Assembly (NCBI GenBank): GCA_965243145.1
Contig: CBDEUB010000002.1
Coordinates: forward strand, 1,798,001 to 1,862,000
DNA length: 64,000 bases
Source: CBDBLK01 sp965243145
Lineage (GTDB): Bacteria > Bdellovibrionota > Bacteriovoracia > Bacteriovoracales > Bacteriovoracaceae
Direction: 5' to 3'
The notes under the pieces were generated by a model. That model was given only the letters and a program-made list of their open reading frames with translations. It did no database searches and was not told where the DNA came from. Both the position numbers and the translations under genes were made by a program. This document shows, piece by piece, positions 44,456 to 52,625 of the stretch. Within the stretch, counting starts at the first letter, position 1. Every line of letters begins with the position of its first letter.

Positions 44456-46540
44456 GTGAATCTTATTAAGCAAAAAAAATCAGCAATTTACGAAATTTAC
44501 ACGAGGTCTTCAATAAATTTTGAAAGCTGCTCAATATTAAAAAAGCGTGTTCTTATAGGAAGTTCTCAGATTTGTGATATTCTTATTCCTTTCCAAGGAA
44601 TATCACCTATCCATGCTGTCGTAGAGATAGTTTCTGAAGGCAAGTTTAAAATTTATGATATGAATTCTACTTTGGGAACTAGAATTAATGGCCAAAAAAT
44701 TGTAACTAAAATACTAAATGGAGGAGAAACTATATCTTTTGGTAATATTGAATTTGGAATTAGGCCTCAAGATACATCTAACCCGTTACCTCCTCCTATC
44801 AGAGCACCATTGGAAATTTTGGAAAGGCCTTATCATCCAACTCAAAGGCCTGCTCCGGTTCTTCCTGGGAGGCCGTCTTCTATATCTTCTCCTCATGTTT
44901 CTAAAAGTGCTCCCACTAAAAGTCCCTCTAGTCCACCAATAGCTCGACTTCCGAGCGCTGCCGCGCAAGGCGGTGTTTCAGAGGATGTTCCTGTTATTGA
45001 ATATCCTCTTGCTAAAGACCCACGCGCTGAATTTAGTGAATATATCTTTGAAGATGTTGAAACTTTGTATCCTATATTTAATTATCAAGTAGGGAAAAAC
45101 GCAGTTGAAGTCATTATTATTTTTAAAAATCTTATCCAATCAATTGATTATATTCCTGAAAAAAATGGAATTTATAACTTAGTCAGCAAAAGGCCATCAT
45201 CTAGTGAAATAGAATTTCCCTATCTTGACAAAAGTCAGAAAATGCCACTGGTTGAAATCAAAAATGGAGATGTATTTGTTCACACTCCACATGGTTTTGA
45301 ATTTAAATCTTTTGGAGAAGAAGATCGAAAAGGCGGGTCTTCTTTTTGTCTGCAAAGTGATGAAATTATTTGTTTTTCTAAACAAAATATGCAAATTTTT
45401 GTGAGAGAGACAGAAGCACCTCCTAAAGTTAAACGGGCACCTTTAATAAGACGAGACCCCGAGTTTAAAAAATATTTGGCCTTAATATTTTTATTTGCTT
45501 TTCCCTTTATGATTGCTATGAGTTCTTATGTTGTAGATAAAAAAGAAGAAGAGGAAAAAGCACCGGAAAGAATTGCTACTATTTTATATAAAAGGAAAAA
45601 AATTATCAAAAAGAAACCTAGGCCAACTCCTAAAATAGTAGAAAAACCTAAGCCGAAACCAAAACCAAAGAAAAAAACACCTATTAGTGCTAAAAAGGTT
45701 GAAAAACCAAAACCTCCCCAACCGCCTAAAAAGATTAAAAAAGTGGAACCACCAAAACGCAAAGTTGCAGTGAAAAAACCTGCTCCCAAAAAACCTGCAA
45801 AGGTAAGAAAAGCGCTTCCTAAGAAAGGGCCTCCCAATAAAGTTACTCGAGTTAGGCGAAAGGCCAGTAATAAAAAGGCAAGTGGAAAACCACGCACGAA
45901 TCCTAATCCTGTAAAACGCAAACAAGTGGCCCCCTCAAAAGGAGCAGTAGAGACTTATAAATCTTTTAATTTTGCAAGTACAGTTAGCAGTTTGGTGAAA
46001 AAGGGAGGTGGAGTTCGTGGTGCTGTAAGCAGCCGAGGAACTGTCTCAAATATTGGAAATTCTTCTTTGGCAGAAGCAGGTCGAAGTGCAACTGCGAGAA
46101 CGGCCAGCGTAAGTACTCGTGTAGGTAATATTGCAGGAGCGGCCAGGGGGACTCTGGACACACAAGGTGGAGTGAGTGGTTTGGTAGATAAAAGTAAAAT
46201 ATACACTGCTGGGCTTCCTTATAAAACAGTCATTTTAGGAGGGATGTCGCCTGATATTATTAGAAAAATATTGATTGATAATATTCCTAAGTTTCGTTAT
46301 TGCTATCAAAGCGAATTAGGCCAAGCACCGGAGTCATCTGGTGGTGTTGTGCGTTTGAATTTTGTCATTGGTGCCAGTGGGCATGTTTCTAAGGCGGGTA
46401 TTTCAAGTGTTTCTAGCCTTTCCAATAATGTGAAAAGTTGCGTGGTCAGAGTATTGAAAGGAATTCGATTTCCACAACCTTCTGGAGGGGGTGTGGTTGA
46501 AGTTAATCAACCCATAAATTTTTATCCTAAAGCTCGTTGA
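44456..46540 (+). CDS. FHA - transmembrane - TonB-like protein (GltG-like)
   Basis: 694 aa from GTG 44456 (GGGAGGGG upstream). Domains in order: an FHA domain (residues about 15-105; RVLIGSSQICDILIPF, ISPIHAVVEI, STLGTRINGQKI), a proline-rich linker, a globular middle, one transmembrane helix (about 338-360), and a Lys/Pro-rich periplasmic stretch (about 370-490). The end is an AgmX/TonB-type domain (KFRYCYQSEL, GVVRLNFVIGASGHVSKAGI, CVVRVLKGIRFPQP). GltG in Myxococcus has this architecture and transmits motor force. Low-complexity Pro/Lys DNA is not foreign-looking. Confidence 0.78.
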   Translation: MNLIKQKKSAIYEIYTRSSINFESCSILKKRVLIGSSQICDILIPFQGISPIHAVVEIVSEGKFKIYDMNSTLGTRINGQKIVTKILNGGETISFGNIEFGIRPQDTSNPLPPPIRAPLEILERPYHPTQRPAPVLPGRPSSISSPHVSKSAPTKSPSSPPIARLPSAAAQGGVSEDVPVIEYPLAKDPRAEFSEYIFEDVETLYPIFNYQVGKNAVEVIIIFKNLIQSIDYIPEKNGIYNLVSKRPSSSEIEFPYLDKSQKMPLVEIKNGDVFVHTPHGFEFKSFGEEDRKGGSSFCLQSDEIICFSKQNMQIFVRETEAPPKVKRAPLIRRDPEFKKYLALIFLFAFPFMIAMSSYVVDKKEEEEKAPERIATILYKRKKIIKKKPRPTPKIVEKPKPKPKPKKKTPISAKKVEKPKPPQPPKKIKKVEPPKRKVAVKKPAPKKPAKVRKALPKKGPPNKVTRVRRKASNKKASGKPRTNPNPVKRKQVAPSKGAVETYKSFNFASTVSSLVKKGGGVRGAVSSRGTVSNIGNSSLAEAGRSATARTASVSTRVGNIAGAARGTLDTQGGVSGLVDKSKIYTAGLPYKTVILGGMSPDIIRKILIDNIPKFRYCYQSELGQAPESSGGVVRLNFVIGASGHVSKAGISSVSSLSNNVKSCVVRVLKGIRFPQPSGGGVVEVNQPINFYPKAR

Positions 46541-46679
46541 GGCCATTTAAAAAATTTCCTACTCAAATGATTCTCTTTTTTGTATTCAATTCTCTTAACA
46601 TTTTTTCATAATTCGATATAAAAAGTCCAGTTTTGAGAGTTCAAAATGACCTCATTGAGGTATTTATCCTCAAGTTGAT

Positions 46680-46706
46680 TAAGGGCCTTCAACTTTGTGG
46701 CGATGA
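46680..46706 (+). promoter_or_regulatory. Possible sigma-28 (FliA) promoter for flagellin
   Basis: TAAG (46680-46683), 15 bases, then GGCGATGA (46699-46706); the flagellar sigma-28 consensus is TAAA-N15-GCCGATAA. It would leave about 80 bases of leader before the flagellin ATG. The rest of the 257-base gap 46541-46797 shows no gene. Confidence 0.4.
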
Positions 46707-46797
46707 GTAAGCAGAAGGAATTTTTGGGATAGCTTACAAACCCAAAAATTTGCCACTGTGAAAGAGTCTCAGTGGGCCCACTATCAAGGAGGATAAA

Positions 46798-47646
46798 ATG
46801 GGACTTCGAATTAACACCAATGTGGCCTCCCTCAATGCCCAGAGGAATCTAAGAGGCACGCGCTTAGCGATGGATAAAGCGCTAGAGAAGTTATCTTCAG
46901 GGCAAAGGATTAATAGGGCCGGAGATGATGCCGCCGGCCTGGCCATTTCGGAGAATTTAAAGGCCCAAATCCGTGGCCTTAAACAGGCCGAAAGGAACGC
47001 AGAAGATGGCATTTCTTTGGTTCAAATTGCTGAGGGTAGCCTCTCTGAAGTATCGAATATTCTCATTCGCCTCAGAGAACTTGCAGTCCAGGCAGCATCT
47101 GACACCATTGGCCTTCGGGAAAGGAAGTTTCTCAATGTTGAGTTTGAGCAACTTACCTCTGAAGTCGATCGTATTGCTAATTCTACCGAATTTAACGGAG
47201 TTCCACTCCTAAATGGTACAGGAGCAGTTTTTGATGTGCAGATTGGCACTCGAAATGATCCTATTAGCGATCGATTAACTTTTGATGCCTCCAGTGCGGA
47301 TATTAATGTGGCGGCACTTGGGCTTAATTTGGCATCCGTTGCTGATAAAATTTCAGCACAGAACTCTTTGTCTGCTATTGATCAGGCAGTTATTTCTGTT
47401 TCTGGAATTAGGGCCGATTTTGGTGCTCTTCAAAATCGTCTGCAATCAACAGTAAATACTATTGCTGTGAGTGTAGAAAACCTTTCGGCGGCCAATTCAC
47501 GCGTTCGGGATACTGATGTAGCTGCTGAAACAGCAGAGCTAACGAGAAGTAATATTCTCATGAATGCAGGTATTTCAGTTTTGTCTCAAGCGAACATTTC
47601 TACTTCTGGTGCATTGAATTTAATTCAATCAGCAGCAGGTACTTAA
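46798..47646 (+). CDS. fliC: Flagellin (first copy)
   Basis: 282 aa. Conserved N-terminal D0/D1 (GLRINTNVASLNAQRNL, KLSSGQRINRAGDDAAGLAISENLKAQ) and C-terminal D1/D0 (ENLSAANSRVRDTDVAAETAEL, LSQANISTSGALNLIQ) flank a very short variable core, so the filament surface is minimal. Secretion is by the flagellar export apparatus without a signal peptide. AAGGAGGATAAA precedes the ATG, a very strong ribosome site suited to high expression. Its C-terminus departs from the usual QANQAPQAALKLL ending. Confidence 0.95.
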   Translation: MGLRINTNVASLNAQRNLRGTRLAMDKALEKLSSGQRINRAGDDAAGLAISENLKAQIRGLKQAERNAEDGISLVQIAEGSLSEVSNILIRLRELAVQAASDTIGLRERKFLNVEFEQLTSEVDRIANSTEFNGVPLLNGTGAVFDVQIGTRNDPISDRLTFDASSADINVAALGLNLASVADKISAQNSLSAIDQAVISVSGIRADFGALQNRLQSTVNTIAVSVENLSAANSRVRDTDVAAETAELTRSNILMNAGISVLSQANISTSGALNLIQSAAGT

Positions 47647-47813
47647 AAGGATTTAGGAGGATTGTAAAAGCACAGTTGATTAACCTGCAATAGTCAATTG
47701 AACTTGTTCAGACAAAAAAGGGAGTTGTTCTATCAAAGGAACAAGAGAGCAAGTTTTTATTATTAACCATTGTTTAACATGATGTTAGACAGAATTTACA
47801 GGAGGTATAAGTT

Positions 47814-47828
47814 ATGAAAGGAGATTAG
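47814..47828 (+). CDS. Four-codon upstream ORF before the second flagellin
   Basis: ATG AAA GGA GAT TAG (peptide MKGD) is preceded by a strong AGGAGG (47800-47805) and ends two bases before the flagellin ATG at 47831. The flagellin's own AAAGGAGA lies inside it. It could couple or tune flagellin translation. Its small size makes chance possible. Confidence 0.35.
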   Translation: MKGD

Positions 47829-47830
47829 TC

Positions 47831-48664
47831 ATGGGATTGAGAATTAATACGAATGTTTCATCTCTTTCGGCACAAAAGTGGATAGCCCGGACGAATAGGG
47901 ATTTACAAAGTAGTTTGAGGAAACTTTCTTCGGGTGAAAGAATCACTCGTGCAGGAGATGATGCAGCAGGTTTGGCCATTAGTGAAAACCTGAGAGCGCA
48001 GATCAGGGGTAATAGGCAAGCAAAAAGAAATGCTAATGATGCTATTGCCTTAATCCAGACAGCAGAAGGAGGGCTTAATGAGGTTTCAAACATTGTTATT
48101 AGATTACGGGAACTTGCCATCCAAGCAGCGTCGGATACAGTAGGGGATACAGAACGTGGATTTACAGACATTGAATTTCAACAACTCAAGGAAGAAATTG
48201 ATAGAATTGCTAGGAGTGTTGAATACAATGGAATCAAGCTTCTTGATGGCACAAGTGGCATTCTTGAATTTCAAATTGGTATTCATAATGACCCCATACT
48301 GGATCGTTTGCGCTACGACGGCACTAATATCAACACGACTCTTGGATTTTTGGGATTGTCTGGTGAAGGTATTAATACCAAGGAAGGAGCACAAATGTCT
48401 CTTAAAAAACTTGATGACGCTCTAGTTCAAGTCAACGGGATTCGGGCGGGCCTAGGAGCAACTCAAAATAGATTGTCATCTTCTATCCAGAATTTGGCAG
48501 TTTATGATGAAAACCTTAGCGCGGCCAAGTCTCGGATTAGGGATGTTGATGCTGCCTCTGAAACCGCCAGCTTGACTAAAAATACCATTTTACTAGAAGC
48601 GGGGGTGAGTGTTCTTGGACAGGCCAATCAAGCACCTCGGGCCGCACTCAAATTAGTTGGATAG
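47831..48664 (+). CDS. fliC: Flagellin (second copy)
   Basis: 277 aa flagellin with a canonical start (GLRINTNVSSLSAQKW, KLSSGERITRAGDDAAGLAISENLRAQ) and a canonical end (LGQANQAPRAALKLVG). The core is again short. It differs clearly from the first copy in the middle, so this is an old duplication and the two may form different filament segments. It is the second of a tandem pair and is closed by a strong terminator at 48684. Confidence 0.95.
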   Translation: MGLRINTNVSSLSAQKWIARTNRDLQSSLRKLSSGERITRAGDDAAGLAISENLRAQIRGNRQAKRNANDAIALIQTAEGGLNEVSNIVIRLRELAIQAASDTVGDTERGFTDIEFQQLKEEIDRIARSVEYNGIKLLDGTSGILEFQIGIHNDPILDRLRYDGTNINTTLGFLGLSGEGINTKEGAQMSLKKLDDALVQVNGIRAGLGATQNRLSSSIQNLAVYDENLSAAKSRIRDVDAASETASLTKNTILLEAGVSVLGQANQAPRAALKLVG

Positions 48665-48683
48665 AAACAATTTTCCTTTTTTT

Positions 48684-48719
48684 CCACTCCTTGCTCCGAA
48701 TGGAGCAGGGGTGGTTTTT
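48684..48719 (+). terminator. Intrinsic terminator after the second flagellin
   Basis: CCACTCCTTGCTCC and GGAGCAGGGGTGG pair around a GAAT loop (13 pairs with one bulged T and one G-T), followed by TTTTT. A textbook Rho-independent terminator 20 bases after the stop. Confidence 0.9.
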
Positions 48720-48760
48720 AATACAAACACCTCTCGATATTTAGATCATAATTAAGTAAA

Positions 48761-49765
48761 ATGATAAATATGTCTGTGGAAGAAAGCAAAACAAATTCTG
48801 GGAAGACGATTGTTATCTTTGGAGTATCTAGCTTCATTGGATCAAATTTAGCAGAATATCTTAAAAAGGATTATAAGGTTATTGGAACTTATTATAGTAA
48901 TCCTATTAGAATACCTGGAGTTCTCGCTATTCCTTGTAATGTTTTAACTAAGGATGAAGTTCAATTAATACTTTTTACATTTAGGCCAGACATAACAATT
49001 TATTGTGTGGGATTATCTTCTATTTATGAATGTTCAACAAGTGCTAAATTGGCAGGGGCCTTAAACACATCCGGACTTTTTAATGTCGCTGAATTTTGCC
49101 AAAGATACAAATCATTAATTTGTTATTTCTCTAGTGGATTTGTTTTTGGGGGAGAGGAAAAAATATATTCCAGTTTAGATATTTTAGGAGCAGGTACTGT
49201 TTATGGAAAAACTCAAGCGGCAGCAGAATTTTATCTTCAAAAAATGGCCTTGAGTTATATTATTTTTAGAACTTGTAAAGTTTATGGACGAAGTTTGAGA
49301 ACAGATAATTGGACATGGTTTGAAGAAGTTCAAAAAAAGATTAAAAATCGGGAAACAGTTAGTTGTGATAACTCTTTAAAATTAGGATTCCTTGATATTC
49401 ATTATGTTGCAATGATTGTAAAGACCTGTTTTGATCGAAACATTTGTAATGAACTTTTTCAAATCTCGTCTAAAGATGCCATATCTCATTATAAATTCGC
49501 TAAAATTTATTGTTCAATTTTTAAAGAAAATGAACAATTTTTAATAAATGATAATTGGCCTTTTCCAATCATAGAGGATAGAACTTCTTTGTTTGAAGGA
49601 GGCACCAATATTCATTTTCACCTGGATGTGGATGAAACTGAAAAATCATTTAATATAACTTTACCTACAGTAACAGAATCTTTGAAATTTACTTATCAAA
49701 GATTTTTTGGCCATAATAAAAGAAATCAAAGGGAAGAACTAGGTGATGGAATTAATTTTATATGA
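48761..49765 (+). CDS. RmlD/epimerase-like sugar-nucleotide reductase
   Basis: 334 aa Rossmann-fold extended SDR. The N-terminal NAD(P) motif is TIVIFGVSSFIGSNLAEYL. The active-site tyrosine region is TVYGKTQAAAEFYL, with Gln where the usual Y-x-x-x-K lysine would be, so activity may be altered. FRTCKVYGRSLRTDNW and GFLDIHYVA fit RmlD-type dTDP-sugar reductases. Its place after the flagellins suggests a role in flagellin or surface glycosylation, an inference from position only. ATG 48761 and ATG 48770 are both possible starts. Confidence 0.7.
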   Translation: MINMSVEESKTNSGKTIVIFGVSSFIGSNLAEYLKKDYKVIGTYYSNPIRIPGVLAIPCNVLTKDEVQLILFTFRPDITIYCVGLSSIYECSTSAKLAGALNTSGLFNVAEFCQRYKSLICYFSSGFVFGGEEKIYSSLDILGAGTVYGKTQAAAEFYLQKMALSYIIFRTCKVYGRSLRTDNWTWFEEVQKKIKNRETVSCDNSLKLGFLDIHYVAMIVKTCFDRNICNELFQISSKDAISHYKFAKIYCSIFKENEQFLINDNWPFPIIEDRTSLFEGGTNIHFHLDVDETEKSFNITLPTVTESLKFTYQRFFGHNKRNQREELGDGINFI

Positions 49766-49769
49766 TCTT

Positions 49770-50300
49770 TTAACGGGCAGATCGCTTAACAAATTCACTA
49801 ATATAATAGCGAACTAAAGCATCAATCTCAATTTCTTCGCCTTGAAATCGCCATGAAGTTTTGTTAAAGGGGCCTAAATGGGCATTAATTTCATGCAAGT
49901 CGGCCTGTCCAGGGCCATGAACTGTTGGATTTACAGAGTTAAATTCTTGGCCGTTTGATAGAAATCCTATAGAAATAAGATCGTTTGATTTGCGAGCAAA
50001 GATCAATCTCAAAGAGTGACGAAACAGCATAAAATCGTTAATAGTATTAGAAATTTTAAAAATCTTAATTTGAGCACCAGAAATCTCATTGCCACGATAT
50101 TCATTAAATTTTGAGATATACAACTCAAATCGGTCTCTCAATTGATTCATGAGATTTATCGAGGATTCTTCTAAGAGATGTACGGGGTTGAGATGGCCAT
50201 GGAGATCGATGACCCCACTTTCTTCCATATTGAGTTCGTCGAGGGCCAAACTCTCGATCCAACTTGTAGGGATGTCCTGATCTCCTCCAAAGTCTTGCAT
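49770..50300 (-). CDS. Unidentified protein downstream of a structured RNA
   Basis: 176 aa, no signal peptide. The acidic N-terminus contains SGVIDLHGHLNPVHLLEES; the middle is basic (FELYISKFNEYRG, FMLFRHSLRLIFARKSNDL), and the end is VRYYISEFVKRSA. I do not recognise a family. It starts about 45 bases after the terminator of the structured RNA on the same strand, so it may be expressed by read-through of that terminator. The ribosome site (AAGG right before ATG 50300) is weak. Confidence 0.6.
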   Translation of the reverse strand: MQDFGGDQDIPTSWIESLALDELNMEESGVIDLHGHLNPVHLLEESSINLMNQLRDRFELYISKFNEYRGNEISGAQIKIFKISNTINDFMLFRHSLRLIFARKSNDLISIGFLSNGQEFNSVNPTVHGPGQADLHEINAHLGPFNKTSWRFQGEEIEIDALVRYYISEFVKRSAR

Positions 50301-50345
50301 ACCTTAATGGTGAGGTGAAGAAAGAATATTGTCAAATGGTTGACT

Positions 50346-50366
50346 AAAAAAGGGCCTTGTCGGCCT
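50346..50366 (-). terminator. Terminator of the structured RNA
   Basis: On the minus strand GGCC-GACAA-GGCC is followed by C and six T. The same 3' half can instead pair with the RNA's 5' end, so terminator folding and the closing stem are mutually exclusive. Confidence 0.65.
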
Positions 50367-50543
50367 AAAAGAGTTCCCACCCGTTTTCGTTAAGGGGGAC
50401 GCAGTATTAACCACTTTAGGCACCTCACTGTCCTCTAGCGAAGCATTTATCAACTAGAAGGTGAGTTCGCTCACCGTGGCCAGGAACCGCTTCCAAAAAT
50501 GAGGTTGTAGGGTGGAACACATTCTGCCAAACCAAGGCCCATT
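50346..50543 (-). ncRNA. Structured RNA of about 200 nt (unassigned; 6S-like or leader)
   Basis: A strong minus-strand promoter leads into this stretch, which has no credible ORF. The 5' end GGGCCUUG (50540-50533) pairs with CAAGGCCC (50359-50352). Nested inside are GUUCCACCC (50518-50510) with GGGUGGGAAC (50382-50373), ACCUCA (50505-50500) with UGAGGU (50427-50422), a perfect hairpin GGUGAG-CGAA-CUCACC (50475-50460) and UCUAG/CUAGA (50458-50434 region). The length and end-to-end pairing recall 6S RNA, but the branched interior does not clearly fit. A riboswitch-like leader for the next gene is the alternative. I do not recognise conserved motifs of a known family. Confidence 0.6.
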
Positions 50544-50548
50544 TTGAG

Positions 50549-50577
50549 AGTATACTTGAGAGTGAGATGGCATTCAA
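50549..50577 (-). promoter_or_regulatory. Sigma-70 promoter of the structured RNA
   Basis: TTGAAT (50577-50572), 17 bases, TATACT (50554-50549) on the minus strand; transcription should start near 50542. Near-consensus and well spaced. Confidence 0.65.
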
Positions 50578-50642
50578 TGCCAAAAAATTGAGGCACTTGG
50601 AATGATATTCTTTGTAATTTCAATAACTTATGGTTTTTACAT

Positions 50643-50670
50643 TGCAATGAGTCGTATTCTGAGTTATAAT
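50643..50670 (+). promoter_or_regulatory. Sigma-70 promoter of the Flp pilus operon
   Basis: TTGCAA (50643-50648), 16 bases, TATAAT (50665-50670, perfect). It is followed by a leader of about 105 bases before the pilin gene at 50782. It is divergent from the structured-RNA promoter 66 bases away. Confidence 0.6.
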
Positions 50671-50781
50671 AATTTTACCTTTTTTGAATCGAGAAAAGGG
50701 AATGGATAGAAACTCAAGTTTTTAGGGCATTTTTACGATAGGTTTAGAAGCTAATGTTGTAAAAAAAGGGAGGGTGGAATT

Positions 50782-50976
50782 TTGAAAAACTTATTTCTCT
50801 CCTTTGTAAAGGACGAAGGTGGTCAAACATCCACTGAGTATATTTTATTAGTGGCAGTTGTGGCCCTAATCGTTTTTAAGTTTAAGAGTACGGCAGAAAC
50901 AAAACTTAATAGTATTACTGAAGGCGTGTTTGGCGGTGCTCAGAATTGGGTGGATGAGATTAACTCTGGTAACTAA
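50782..50976 (+). CDS. flp: Flp-type pilin
   Basis: 64 aa prepilin from TTG 50782 (GGGAGGG upstream). A short charged leader ends at GG, followed by QTSTEYILLVAVVALIVFKFK. That is the Flp/Fap pilin pattern, with Gly before the cleavage site, Glu at +5 and Tyr at +6 of the mature protein, then the hydrophobic assembly helix. It should be cut by the CpaA-like peptidase at 51306 and form the pilus shaft. It is first in the operon, where the major pilin usually lies. Confidence 0.9.
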   Translation: MKNLFLSFVKDEGGQTSTEYILLVAVVALIVFKFKSTAETKLNSITEGVFGGAQNWVDEINSGN

Positions 50977-51072
50977 GATTTTTTGAGAATCATCTCGTTT
51001 TATCCTTCTTTATAAAAGTGGAATATCTTGCCATAGCAGTTCTTTTACTTCATTTGGCATTACAATTTCACC

Positions 51073-51303
51073 ATGTATTTCTCTTCAATTTTGAGAAGTG
51101 GACAAAGTGGTGGCCAAGCGCTCATAGAATACCTCCTTATCTTTAGCTTTATTGCTTTAGTTTCTGTAGGTATAGTTAGTGGCCTAGGTAAATCTTTAAG
51201 TGTGGCAGTTGGAAAATTAGGGTATGTTCTTACTCAACAGTTATCAGTAGGTGTTTGCAAAACAAATTGTTACTTTGGTGATTACAGAAATAGTACGGAA
51301 TAA
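51073..51303 (+). CDS. Minor Flp-like pilin
   Basis: 76 aa. GGQALIEYLLIFSFIALVSVGIV is the same prepilin core (Gly at -1, Glu at +5), with a longer C-terminal part containing two Cys residues (GVCKTNC). It is less canonical than the first pilin and may be a minor or priming subunit. The ribosome site is weak. Only 2 bases separate it from the peptidase gene. Confidence 0.75.
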   Translation: MYFSSILRSGQSGGQALIEYLLIFSFIALVSVGIVSGLGKSLSVAVGKLGYVLTQQLSVGVCKTNCYFGDYRNSTE

Positions 51304-51305
51304 AA

Positions 51306-51803
51306 GTGATTCCATTGCCCATTTATCTTTTTTTGTTGGTTGAATTACTGTTTGTAGGTTGGATTGATTATAAGACTGAAAAGATTTCAAATTTTTGGCC
51401 TATTATAAATATTGCTTTTTATTCTCTTTTCTTGCTCTTTATTCCACAGTTTTACTTGTTTAATTTAGATACTTTTTTGTATCCAATAGTATTTTTAGTA
51501 GTGGGATTTGGTTTGTATGCGGTTCGCATTGTAGGTGCTGGAGATATAAAATACCTTTTTAGTTTTTTTTTGTTAGTGCCTTTGAAGTATCAAGATACTT
51601 TTTTTTCATTCCTGTTAATTTCAACTTTGGCCATCGGAATATTCTTATTTCTTTATAATACTTTTAGAGGATTTGCTAAAATAAAAGAAGCTTTAAGGTT
51701 CAAAAATGTTGCTTATATTCACAAAGTTTATGGGAAAAAATTTGCTTATTCTCCAATAATAGGTTTTGCTTGGGTATGGTTTGGATGGAGTTTCGTATTT
51801 TGA
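51306..51803 (+). CDS. cpaA: Prepilin peptidase CpaA/TadV
   Basis: 165 aa polytopic membrane aspartyl protease. The two catalytic aspartates are in GWIDYKTEKISN (near residue 21) and GAGDIKYLFSF (near residue 80), the A24 family motif. It lacks the N-terminal methylase domain of PilD, as Tad-type peptidases do. It processes the Flp-like and TadE-like prepilins of this operon. Confidence 0.9.
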   Translation: MIPLPIYLFLLVELLFVGWIDYKTEKISNFWPIINIAFYSLFLLFIPQFYLFNLDTFLYPIVFLVVGFGLYAVRIVGAGDIKYLFSFFLLVPLKYQDTFFSFLLISTLAIGIFLFLYNTFRGFAKIKEALRFKNVAYIHKVYGKKFAYSPIIGFAWVWFGWSFVF

Positions 51804-52090
51804 ATTTTTTTAAAAATAGTCAGGGACAATCAGTAGTGGAATATATACTTTTGATGGTAGTTCTCATGTCTCTTGCTTTTGGTGTTTTTAATAGTCGGTA
51901 TTTTAAGGACTTTTTTGATGAAGATAGCACTTTTTTTTCAGTTCTTTCTATTAGGATAGAACATTCTTATAGAAACGCTCTATTTGTTGAAGATAATAAC
52001 TTAGATTACAATTCCCCTCACCCTTCTTTTCATAATTCCGATTCAGGAGGGTCTAGATTTTTTGTGAGTAAAGATGTATACCCATTTTAA
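51800..52090 (+). CDS. Pilin/TadE-like pseudopilin
   Basis: About 96 aa from TTG 51800, which overlaps the peptidase stop as TTGA with GGATGGAG upstream; ATG 51785 and TTG 51770 are alternatives. GQSVVEYILLMVVLMSLAFGVF is the prepilin core with Glu at +5 after Gly. The C-terminal half is acidic and aromatic. Probably a minor pilin. It overlaps the next gene by 17 bases. Confidence 0.7.
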   Translation: MNFFKNSQGQSVVEYILLMVVLMSLAFGVFNSRYFKDFFDEDSTFFSVLSIRIEHSYRNALFVEDNNLDYNSPHPSFHNSDSGGSRFFVSKDVYPF

Positions 52091-52625
52091 AAAGGCAAGT
52101 TTAAACAATAGAGCACAGTCTACGATAGAATTTATTGTAACTTTTGTTTTTGTTATTGGTTTTACATTTTCTTTCTTTAGGATAGCTTTAGTTTATACCA
52201 ATGGTTATTTAGTCCATTACGCAACTTATATGGCAGGTCGTGCCTATATGGCCTTTGATAACAACTCAAATGAACCTTCTCAAAGTGATCAAGCGGCAAG
52301 TATTTTGGCAAGAAAAGTTTTTGAAGGCCTTAAAATTGGAAATCTTTTAGGCACATCTATTAATGATATTCAAATTAATGATCCAGAAAGTTTTAATAGT
52401 TATATCAATAATTTATATGTAGGAACTTGGTTTGATTTCAATCAAGTCTTACCAACTCCATCTTTAGGTGCAGGAAGGGTTTTAAACTTGAGATCAGAAT
52501 CTTTTTTGGGAAGAGAGCCGACTCGATCCGAATGTTACGATAGAATTTGTACTGCTATGGGAGAGGCCGCTTTACAAACAGAGTATTGTCTTATTCATAC
52601 AACTTTATTTGATAATGGGTGCTAA
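52074..52625 (+). CDS. TadE-like minor pilin (1)
   Basis: 183 aa. The N-terminal AQSTIEFIVTFVFVIGFTFSFF is a TadE-type helix, followed by a tyrosine-rich segment (YTNGYLVHYATYMAGRAYMAF) common to TadE/TadG proteins. The larger extracellular domain contains four Cys residues near the C-terminus. It overlaps both neighbours by about 10-17 bases. Confidence 0.75.
   Translation: MYTHFKKASLNNRAQSTIEFIVTFVFVIGFTFSFFRIALVYTNGYLVHYATYMAGRAYMAFDNNSNEPSQSDQAASILARKVFEGLKIGNLLGTSINDIQINDPESFNSYINNLYVGTWFDFNQVLPTPSLGAGRVLNLRSESFLGREPTRSECYDRICTAMGEAALQTEYCLIHTTLFDNGC

Noticed and set aside
45526..45925. Open frames of 113 and 131 codons on the minus strand
   Set aside because: They are shadows of the Lys/Pro-rich stretch of the GltG-like gene; their Phe/Leu/Gly-rich products are what antisense Lys/Pro codons give.
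50395..50402. GGGACGCA on the plus strand, as in GEMM (c-di-GMP-I) riboswitches
   Set aside because: The rest of the GEMM core (the AAACC element, the tetraloop-receptor and the GGUAGC segment) is absent, and the good promoter and terminator are on the other strand.
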